Below, one piece after another: positions 6,255-11,844 of a stretch of DNA of 11,844 nucleotides. The stretch is from Urbifossiella sp043733485 (GTDB lineage: Bacteria; Planctomycetota; Planctomycetia; Gemmatales; Gemmataceae). The stretch spans positions 1 to 11,844 of the forward strand of contig JAYTGN010000247.1 of assembly GCA_043733485.1 (NCBI GenBank), written 5' to 3'. The notes under the pieces are model-generated. The model was not told the DNA's origin and ran no database searches. It worked only from the letters and a program-made list of their open reading frames with translations. The stretch's first letter is position 1, and each line of letters begins with the position of its first letter. A program made the position numbers and the translations under genes.

Positions 6255-6809
6255 TCAAGCGAACAAGTCACTCACCTTCAATCGCCAGCCGGGAAGCACG
6301 GGTTCGGCGTCGGCCACGTCGCCCACACGGTACACGATCGGCGTCGCCGGATCGCCAGCCCGGTAGGCCGCGATCGTTTCCGCTTCCGGGTCGACATCCC
6401 ACACAATCTCGGTGCCGGCCGTGAAGTAATCCACTCGCTTCTCTTCGTACTCCTGATCCTGTGCGGGACCGTAGTCGCTTTCGCTGCGAACCTCGACCGC
6501 GAAGATCGGGAAGCCGCGAATGTACCCCATGTGCTTCTTCGGAATGCGTCCCGTGTAAAACGATGAGTCCGGGCAGAACGACTGACGACCCGAGGGAAGC
6601 GGATCGTCGAAGCCGTAGGCGGTCTGGTCCGCGATGACCGTGCCTGTGGCACCGCTATCGACGTACTTGCTGAGTGAAATTGTAATCCGGAGTGCGACCT
6701 CAACCGGCCAGTATCCACTTGGCATAAATGTCACGATCCTCCCGGCGATGAGTTCGGCCTTGCCGTCCACCTTCATCAGGTCGTCGAGTGTCGCAGCAGT
6801 TTGGATCAT
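6255..6809 (-). CDS. Uma2-family protein (putative restriction-like endonuclease fold)
   Basis: The protein has 184 residues, typical of the Uma2 family (formerly DUF820, PD-(D/E)XK nuclease fold). The expected elements appear in order: the N-terminal DDLMKVDGKAELIAGRIV segment, PDSSF (80-84, candidate catalytic Asp81), FAVEVRSESD (103-112, candidate catalytic Glu106), and EEKRVDYFTAG with IVWDVDP (122-141). Family members are numerous in cyanobacteria and planctomycetes, and their biological role is poorly known. The start at 6809 is supported by a very good ribosome binding site, AGGAGG (6815-6820), 5 bases upstream; an in-frame ATG 8 codons earlier has none. A promoter candidate lies just upstream (6833-6861). 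It interrupts the path from the salvage operon to the DUF1080 gene and has no metabolic link to either. Confidence 0.9.
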   Translation of the reverse strand: MIQTAATLDDLMKVDGKAELIAGRIVTFMPSGYWPVEVALRITISLSKYVDSGATGTVIADQTAYGFDDPLPSGRQSFCPDSSFYTGRIPKKHMGYIRGFPIFAVEVRSESDYGPAQDQEYEEKRVDYFTAGTEIVWDVDPEAETIAAYRAGDPATPIVYRVGDVADAEPVLPGWRLKVSDLFA

Positions 6810-6832
6810 GACCACCTCCTGGAACTGTCTCA

Positions 6833-6861
6833 ATTGTCGGACGCGGGCGGCTTCGGGTCAA
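6833..6861 (-). promoter_or_regulatory. sigma70-like promoter before Uma2 gene
   Basis: On the minus strand TTGACC (6861-6856, 5 of 6 to the -35 consensus) is followed after exactly 17 bases by GACAAT (6838-6833, 4 of 6 to the -10 consensus). Transcription would begin around 6826, just ahead of the ribosome binding site at 6820-6815. It would serve Uma2 and perhaps DUF1080 and pyrB. It is a match by eye only. Confidence 0.45.
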
Positions 6862-6895
6862 CCCAATCCCTTTTCAGAACCGCCACGTCACAGAT

Positions 6896-7519
6896 TCAGC
6901 ACGTGCCGAACTGCCGATCGCCGGCGTCGCCGAGGCCCGGCACAATGTAGCCCAGTGCGTTCAACTTTTCGTCGAGTGCCGCCAGATGAATCGGCACATC
7001 GGGGTGCGCGGCCCGCAGCGCGTCGCGGCCCTCCGGCGCCGCGATGATTCCGACGAACGCCACACGCGCGATTCCGGCTTTCTTCAAGATGTCGATGGCC
7101 GCGATGGCACTGCCGCCGGTTGCGAGCATCGGGTCGAGTACGAGCGCCAGATCCATGTCCGGCTTCGCGGGCAGCTTGTTGTAGTACGTCACCGGCTTGA
7201 GCGTGGTGTGATCGCGGTACAGCCCGAGGTGCCAGACCGAGCATTCGGGTAAAGCCTGCAGCATGGCGTCGGCCATGCCGAGCCCGGCCCGCAGCACCGG
7301 CACCAGGCCGATCTTCTCCTCGATCTCGCGGCAGGTCGTTTTCATCAGCGGCGTGGCCACTTCGACTTCGCGGAGCTTCACGTCGCGGGTCGCTTCAAAA
7401 AACAAGATGCGCGAAATCGCCGCCACGAGGTCGCGGAACTCCGGCGGCTTCGTATCTGCCGCACGCAGTCGGGCGAGCTTGTGTTGAATCAGCGGATGCG
7501 CAGACACGTGAACGGACAT
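6896..7519 (-). CDS. upp: uracil phosphoribosyltransferase
   Basis: The protein has 207 residues, the usual Upp length. It makes UMP from uracil and PRPP in the cytoplasm. The PRPP-binding motif LDPMLATGGSA is at 128-138, the uracil-binding C-terminal motif YIVPGLGDAGDRQFGT at 191-206, and VLRAGLGMADAM near 75-86. The start is the ATG giving MSVHVSAHPLIQHKL, the typical Upp N-terminus, with GAGG 6 bases upstream. The cytidine deaminase gene ends 8 bases before it, so both are surely on one transcript. With its two upstream neighbours it completes a route from cytidine through uridine and uracil to UMP. Confidence 0.97.
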   Translation of the reverse strand: MSVHVSAHPLIQHKLARLRAADTKPPEFRDLVAAISRILFFEATRDVKLREVEVATPLMKTTCREIEEKIGLVPVLRAGLGMADAMLQALPECSVWHLGLYRDHTTLKPVTYYNKLPAKPDMDLALVLDPMLATGGSAIAAIDILKKAGIARVAFVGIIAAPEGRDALRAAHPDVPIHLAALDEKLNALGYIVPGLGDAGDRQFGTC

Positions 7520-7527
7520 GGCGATCC

Positions 7528-7917
7528 TCAAAGTGATGACGCATCGAACGCCGCGGGAATCAACTCGCGCACGGTGTACCGCGCGACCTTCCCCTGAAGA
7601 TTCGCACAAATCACTTCGGCGTCCGGGGCGAACTCCCAGAGCAGTTGCCGGCACGCCCCGCACGGCGGCGTCGGCACCTCGGATGCGGTCACGATCGCGA
7701 CCCGCCTGAACCGACGATGCCCCTCCGACACGCCCTTGAAGATCGCGACCCGCTCGGCACACATCGTCAGCCCGTAGCTCGCGCTCTCGACGTTGCACCC
7801 GAACACGATCGTGCCGTCTGCCGCTTCCAGGGCCGCACCCACTTGAAACTTCGAGAAGGGAGCGAACGCCTTCTCGCGGGCCGCCGTCGCCGCTGCAATC
7901 AGGGGTGCGAGGTTCAT
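7528..7917 (-). CDS. cdd: cytidine deaminase
   Basis: The protein has 129 residues, the size of the small tetrameric cytidine deaminases. It deaminates cytidine and deoxycytidine to uridine and deoxyuridine. The zinc site is visible: CAE (53-55; Cys53 ligand and Glu55 proton shuttle) and PCGAC (85-89; Cys86 and Cys89). Substrate-binding NVES is at 42-45, and FSKFQVGAAL lies near the N-terminus. Its ATG overlaps the stop of the upstream phosphorylase gene by four bases (ATGA), a strong sign of translational coupling. The upp gene follows after 8 bases. Confidence 0.97.
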   Translation of the reverse strand: MNLAPLIAAATAAREKAFAPFSKFQVGAALEAADGTIVFGCNVESASYGLTMCAERVAIFKGVSEGHRRFRRVAIVTASEVPTPPCGACRQLLWEFAPDAEVICANLQGKVARYTVRELIPAAFDASSL

Positions 7918-9221
7918 GCAATTTCCTCCAGGATCAACGGCGATTCAACGGGCGGTTCGTCCGCGATGTCGAAGGCTTCGCGCAGCAACTCGTGAACCCG
8001 TGGGAGTTGGGAAGGGTGACGATAATAGACGTGGAAGATGTCGGAGTCGGCTTCGACCCGATCGCCGGGTTTGGCCGTCACGACGATCCCCACGGCGGGA
8101 TCGATTCGATCCTCGGCTCGCTCGCGCCCGGCACCGAGCATCATCGCCGCAATGCCGACGCTCTCGGCATCCATCGAGTTCACAAAGCCGGAACGATTGG
8201 CCAAGACAAACGTGATGATGGGTGCCGAGGGCAGCAGCGAATAATCTTCGATCACCCTGGGGTCGCCGCCCTGCTGCTCGATGCACTTGCGGAACACTTC
8301 GAGCCCGGCGCCGGAATCGAGCGCGGTTCGCACTTTGTTCAAGGCTTCCGCTTCGGTGGAAACCAGCCCCGCGAGCAGAACCATTCGCGCCGCAAGCTTC
8401 ACCGAAAGGTCCGTCAGATCCTTCGGCCCACGTCCCTTCAATGTCTCGATCGATTCGATCACTTCGAGTGAATTACCGACCGCCCGGCCGAGCGGAGCAT
8501 CCATCGCGGTGATGAGTGTGGACATTTTCAGGCCGTTCGCGGTGCCGACATCATTCAGCGATCGCGCGAGCGCCCGGGCGTCGTCGCGGGTCTTCATGAA
8601 CGCACCCCGGCCGCACTTCACGTCCATCACGAGGCCTGAGATTCCCTCCGCCAGTTTCTTGCTCAGGATCGACGCCGTGATCAGCGGCACGCTCTCGACC
8701 GTTGCGGTGACATCGCGGAGGGCGTAAAGCTTTTTATCGGCGGGGGCGATGTCCTGGGTCTGGCCGATCATGCCGAGCCCGACGGTGCGAAGGGCGTCGC
8801 GGAACTCGGCTTCGCTCAGGTTCACGCGGAAGCCGGGGATGGCTTCGAGTTTGTCGAGGGTGCCGCCGGTGTGCCCGAGGCCGCGCCCGGACATCATGGG
8901 AACGATCGCGCCGCAGGCGGCGGCGAGCGGCCCGAGGATGAGCGAAGTTTTGTCGCCGACGCCGCCGGTGCTGTGCTTGTCGACCTTGGGGCCGGGGATG
9001 TCCGAGAGGTCGAGCCGCTTGCCGGAGTCGGTCATGCACAGCGTGAGGTGGGCGGTCTCGGCGGGCGTCATGCCGCGGCAAACGATGGCCATGAGCAACG
9101 CGGAAAGCTGATAGTCTGCCCAACCTTCGCCCGTGGTCGCACCGCGAACGAACGACGCGATTTGCTCGGGCGACAGTTCGCCTCCCTCGCGCTTCGCACG
9201 GATGATGTCCACGGCACGCAT
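7914..9221 (-). CDS. deoA: thymidine / pyrimidine-nucleoside phosphorylase
   Basis: The protein has 435 residues, within the family's usual range. It splits pyrimidine nucleosides with phosphate into free base and (deoxy)ribose-1-phosphate. Visible motifs are KHSTGGVGDK (82-91, phosphate binding), the signature SGRGLGHTGGTLDKLE (111-126), YALRDVTATVESVPL (166-180) and SILSKKLAEG (184-193). The family splits into thymidine-specific DeoA and broader Pdp enzymes; sequence alone does not settle which, but being coupled to cdd and upp favours an enzyme that also accepts uridine. The ATG at 9221 begins the normal family N-terminus (MRAVDIIRAKREG). Upstream in-frame codons exist only from a TTG at 9281 and show no family resemblance. 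No ribosome binding site is evident. It is the first gene of the salvage operon, divergent from the module that starts at 9303. Confidence 0.95.
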   Translation of the reverse strand: MRAVDIIRAKREGGELSPEQIASFVRGATTGEGWADYQLSALLMAIVCRGMTPAETAHLTLCMTDSGKRLDLSDIPGPKVDKHSTGGVGDKTSLILGPLAAACGAIVPMMSGRGLGHTGGTLDKLEAIPGFRVNLSEAEFRDALRTVGLGMIGQTQDIAPADKKLYALRDVTATVESVPLITASILSKKLAEGISGLVMDVKCGRGAFMKTRDDARALARSLNDVGTANGLKMSTLITAMDAPLGRAVGNSLEVIESIETLKGRGPKDLTDLSVKLAARMVLLAGLVSTEAEALNKVRTALDSGAGLEVFRKCIEQQGGDPRVIEDYSLLPSAPIITFVLANRSGFVNSMDAESVGIAAMMLGAGRERAEDRIDPAVGIVVTAKPGDRVEADSDIFHVYYRHPSQLPRVHELLREAFDIADEPPVESPLILEEIA

Positions 9222-9302
9222 GAGGGTTTGCTTCACTACTCTCGTTGGCAGTTTGGTGTACGATATGCGCAGGGAACTCAAAGTCGGTCAGGAGTGAAGT
9301 TC

Positions 9303-9713
9303 GTGACGATCACCACGGCAACCGAGCGAATCCTTCCTCTGGCGCGAGCGATCCAGGAGTACTGGGAAGTCGAGTTGCCGAAGCGACATCCCAAATATCC
9401 GCTGGTGGACCCCAATGCGGACGATGGCCCGCCACCTCCGGAGACCGAACAACTACGCCGACTCCTGGAGCAACTTCCGGAGGATACGCTTTACAAGCTC
9501 GAGTTCATCCTGTCTCCAGGGCGGGCACGTTTCGATAAAAGTCGTCTCGAAAGCCGATACCAAGAGTTGCGAGATGAGTACGATGCTCCCTTTCTGATCG
9601 TGCACATGCTCGATAATGTCCATCTCGCTGACGAGCTGGAATACGGTATGGAGACTCTGAACGAAAGGGGAATCGGACTCGATCAACTCGACCTAATTCC
9701 TGCCGGGGTATGA
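9303..9713 (+). CDS. hypothetical protein, DUF3775-like
   Basis: The protein has 136 residues, is acidic and has no signal peptide or membrane segment. The layout recalls the DUF3775 family: an N-terminal helix with TERILPLARAIQEY, a proline-rich acidic linker (36-47), then LRRLLEQLPEDTLYKLEFIL ending near SPGR (71-74), and a C-terminal HLADELEYGMETL. That resemblance is from memory and loose. The GTG at 9303 is chosen because AGGAG (9290-9294) is 8 bases upstream; the GTG at 9294 overlaps that site. The HEPN gene begins one base after its stop, so the two are translationally coupled. The DNA is less GC-rich than the flanking genes. As a small acidic partner just upstream of a HEPN ribonuclease candidate it could be an antitoxin, which is inference. 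Confidence 0.7.
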   Translation: MTITTATERILPLARAIQEYWEVELPKRHPKYPLVDPNADDGPPPPETEQLRRLLEQLPEDTLYKLEFILSPGRARFDKSRLESRYQELRDEYDAPFLIVHMLDNVHLADELEYGMETLNERGIGLDQLDLIPAGV

Positions 9714-9714
9714 C

Positions 9715-10287
9715 GTGCCGTCGAGCGCCCTCACCACGCATCTCCAGGAACTTCTTAAGGACGCCGAGGACCTGGAGGATGCTCATTCCCAATTGAGAAC
9801 AGGCAGACGAGGTCGACAGTTCAAATTGGCTGCGCTCAATCGGGCCACTCTGGTGTTGTGCGTCTCGGCATGGGAGTCGTACGTCGAGGAGTTGATGCGG
9901 GAATGCGTGCAAATCTTGCGTCCGACCGTTCCGCCGATCGAGCCATGGCCAGCACTCAACGCTTATGTTCTCGGACTCCTCGGTCGATTTCACACACCGA
10001 ATGCAGGAAATGTCTCCAACCTGATCAACAGCGCCCTGGGCTTGCCGAATATTCCACGGGCATGGAAATGGGCAAGCTGTACCTCCATGCAGGCCATCGC
10101 TCGCCTGGAGGACGTACTTGAGTTTCGACATCAAATCGCACACGGCGTGAATCCCCGCCCCACCATCCGCAACTATTACTCGCGATCGCTGCCGGGCTTC
10201 ATTCGTCGATTGGCCGATTGCACGGACCGGGCGGTTCGGGATCATGTCGTGACAGCGCTCGGCATCCCGGAACCCTGGCCGCTGTAA
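9715..10287 (+). CDS. HEPN-domain protein, RiboL-PSP type, putative RNase
   Basis: The protein has 190 residues and is predicted all-helical. The helix RATLVLCVSAWESYVEEL (43-60) is characteristic of the RiboL-PSP-HEPN family (Pfam PF18735). A later helix carries FRHQIAHG (137-144), giving the HEPN catalytic motif R-x4-H with Arg138 and His143 intact. HEPN proteins with this motif are usually metal-independent RNases, often toxins or effectors in defence systems; activity here is inferred. The start is a GTG one base past the stop of the upstream DUF3775-like gene, consistent with coupling. The caspase-like gene follows after 24 bases. GC content is low for the window: 30 of 60 bases are G or C at 9961-10020. 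Confidence 0.82.
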   Translation: MPSSALTTHLQELLKDAEDLEDAHSQLRTGRRGRQFKLAALNRATLVLCVSAWESYVEELMRECVQILRPTVPPIEPWPALNAYVLGLLGRFHTPNAGNVSNLINSALGLPNIPRAWKWASCTSMQAIARLEDVLEFRHQIAHGVNPRPTIRNYYSRSLPGFIRRLADCTDRAVRDHVVTALGIPEPWPL

Positions 10288-10311
10288 GCCTCATTTGGAT
10301 CGGAGTTAACC

Positions 10312-11766
10312 GTGCCCGATCGCGCTGCGCTACTCATTGCCGTGGAGACATTTTCCGAGGCGGGGCCGGGCATTGCCTATGCCGCGGCCGACGCCGCGGA
10401 GTTTCTGCGAGCGCTGCCCGCCGCCGGCTACAACTCGGAAAAGTGCCTGCTGCTCGCCGGGCACCGCACCACCAAGGCCGTCCTCGAATCGCACCTCGCT
10501 CGCCTGTCCAAATTGCTCGGCAAACCCGATTCGCTGCTCGTACTCGTCGTCTCGCGGGCCTTCTCCCATCGCGGTCGCGGCTACCTCGCCTGTGCCGATA
10601 CCATTCACCCGGACCTGACCGGCACTTCGCTTCCGTTTCTCGATTTGATGGACGCCATCGACAAGACTCGCTGTCCGGAAGTGACCGTGCTGCTCGACCT
10701 CGATCCGCTCGCGATTGCCGGCGAACTCGCACCCTCCGGCCTCAACGAAGGCGAACTCCAGAAACTGTTCGGCGAGTCGAAGTCGTGTACTGGTCTGCTT
10801 GCAACTTCACTCGGCGAACGCTCCTTCGAATCGGCCACGCTGCGGCACGGCATCTGGCGGCATCACCTCATCGAAGCCTTTACCGGGAAGACGCGAATGG
10901 GAGTATCGAAAGATGGCACGCTAACCGCCGCTGGCCTGCACGCATTTCTCACTGACGCCGTGCCGCGAACGGTGCTGCGTGCCTACGAATCGCCTCAAGA
11001 TCAGATGCCGTTGCTCTTCGGCGGCGCGAACGCCGGCGCGATCGTCGCGGAACTGGCCGACGTACTCGGCCCCGCGACGGGCGTGCTCGACCCGGCCCGC
11101 ATGCGCCGCGTCGTCTTCCGTTCCGAATCGCCCGGCAAGGTGAAGGAACTCGCCGGGTTTCGCAAGTCGCACTCGCTGCCCGAACGCGCCAACGATTGGG
11201 CGCGCAAGTTCGTCAACCGCATCGCGCAGCCCGACATCAAGTCCGACCTCGACGCGACGTTCGACATGATCCGCGAACAGTTCCAATACAAGCGGAAGGA
11301 CATGGAGGTGTCCGCGGAGCGCGATGGCCTCGGGTTCATTCGCACCCCGGATTTTGAATACACGGTGACGGTGAGCGTGAACCCGGACGAGCCGACGGAC
11401 GTGGTCTGGCGGCGCGAAGTGAGCCGGCTCGCCGACCCCAGTTTCGTGCGATCCGAGGGCTTCCTGGCCGTCTTCGGCACGGCGTTCGACAAGCTGGTCT
11501 TCGAGTTCGCGCAGCCGGTGGATGTGGCGGAATTCGTGGACCGCATCGAGGAGAATCCGCCGGAGGGCGTGAAGGTGACGGTGGGGAGCGATTCGGATGC
11601 CGCCGAGGTAAAGTTGGCCGGGTTCGCGGGGCGCATCAGCGTGACGCCGGACGCGGTGACCATCGAGGGCCGCACCGGCGCGACCGCGGGCCTGCTCGAT
11701 CAGTTCTTGATCTTCCTGGGCAAGTTCAACGGTTTGGGCGATCAGAATGCGATCGCGAGACGTTGA
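10312..11766 (+). CDS. caspase-fold (peptidase C14-like) protein, catalytic Cys absent
   Basis: The protein has 484 residues. Residues 1-245 fit a prokaryotic caspase-like domain: RAALLIAVETFSEAG (first strand), IAYAAADAAEFLRAL (first helix), a strand at DSLLVLVVS (73-81), GRGYLACAD (88-96), and EVTVLLDLDPLA (123-134). A later segment near 215-238 recalls the small-subunit end (PQDQMPLLFGG). In active relatives the third strand ends in SGHG and the fourth in DACHSG. Here the first region reads SRAFSHRG, so the His is missing or shifted to His86. The second reads DLDPLA, so the nucleophilic Cys is replaced, by Asp131 in my alignment. Residues 265-484 form a C-terminal region I do not recognise, mixed alpha/beta with no membrane segment. 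Probably a pseudo-protease, scaffold or sensor. The GTG start has GGAG (10302-10305) 6 bases upstream. The HEPN gene ends 24 bases before. Confidence 0.8.
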   Translation: MPDRAALLIAVETFSEAGPGIAYAAADAAEFLRALPAAGYNSEKCLLLAGHRTTKAVLESHLARLSKLLGKPDSLLVLVVSRAFSHRGRGYLACADTIHPDLTGTSLPFLDLMDAIDKTRCPEVTVLLDLDPLAIAGELAPSGLNEGELQKLFGESKSCTGLLATSLGERSFESATLRHGIWRHHLIEAFTGKTRMGVSKDGTLTAAGLHAFLTDAVPRTVLRAYESPQDQMPLLFGGANAGAIVAELADVLGPATGVLDPARMRRVVFRSESPGKVKELAGFRKSHSLPERANDWARKFVNRIAQPDIKSDLDATFDMIREQFQYKRKDMEVSAERDGLGFIRTPDFEYTVTVSVNPDEPTDVVWRREVSRLADPSFVRSEGFLAVFGTAFDKLVFEFAQPVDVAEFVDRIEENPPEGVKVTVGSDSDAAEVKLAGFAGRISVTPDAVTIEGRTGATAGLLDQFLIFLGKFNGLGDQNAIARR

Positions 11767-11793
11767 TCTGAGTTGCCGCAATTGTGCAGTGGT

Positions 11794-11844
11794 CATGGGA
11801 GGACTCCGTGTGGTGTCGAGTTTGGAGTTTAGCCGCGACGCGGA
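11794..11844 (+). other. possible start of a further gene, cut by window edge
   Basis: A GGGAGGA stretch (11797-11803) is followed by a GTG at 11808, and a frame from there stays open to the window end. An overlapping frame from the ATG at 11794 is also open to the end. Too few codons are present to choose or to name a product. Confidence 0.22.

Noticed and set aside
5207..6424. Long open frame on the + strand (405 codons)
   Set aside because: Antisense to the DUF1080 and Uma2 genes, spans both and resembles no family.
10921..11796. Minus-strand open frame of 291 codons
   Set aside because: Antisense to the C-terminal half of the caspase-like gene, rich in Arg, His and Ala, no recognisable domain.
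1..11844. CRISPR arrays, tRNA or rRNA genes, intact insertion sequences
   Set aside because: No regularly spaced repeats, cloverleaf-like segments or transposase-like proteins were seen.

Overview
The window looks like a chromosomal segment of a planctomycete, most likely the Gemmata group. Four things point there: a DUF1559 pilin-like protein, a DUF1080 protein, a Uma2-family protein and the short basic protein family known from Planctomycetes, Verrucomicrobia and Chlamydiae. GC content is high across most of the window. No rRNA, tRNA, CRISPR array or intact insertion sequence was seen.

Left end, + strand (1-1842): 345 bases with no convincing gene but with a twin-hairpin repeat. Then comes a small basic protein gene and a gene fusing FolK (folate synthesis) to a short-chain dehydrogenase domain whose active site looks degenerate. 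A bidirectional hairpin (1859-1887) separates this pair from the convergent genes that follow.

Minus-strand block 1 (1909-3094): a DUF1559 prepilin-like protein followed by a 59-residue lipoprotein, transcribed together. The 400 bases upstream hold no gene.

Minus-strand block 2 (3520-9221), in transcription order: thymidine/pyrimidine nucleoside phosphorylase, cytidine deaminase, uracil phosphoribosyltransferase, a Uma2 protein, a secreted DUF1080 protein, aspartate carbamoyltransferase, and a zinc-ribbon/CBS protein. The first three form a tight pyrimidine-salvage operon (cytidine to uridine to uracil to UMP). PyrB adds a step of the de novo UMP route nearby. A long inverted repeat sits just before pyrB and creates a false N-terminal extension of that gene.

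Right end, + strand (9303-11766), divergent from the salvage operon: a DUF3775-like protein, a HEPN protein with an R-x4-H RNase motif, and a caspase-fold protein lacking the catalytic cysteine. The three are packed with gaps of 1 and 24 bases. The first two are visibly less GC-rich than the surroundings. This trio is the best candidate for an undescribed system, possibly a conflict or toxin-antitoxin type module; that role is inference. A further gene may start at the right edge.
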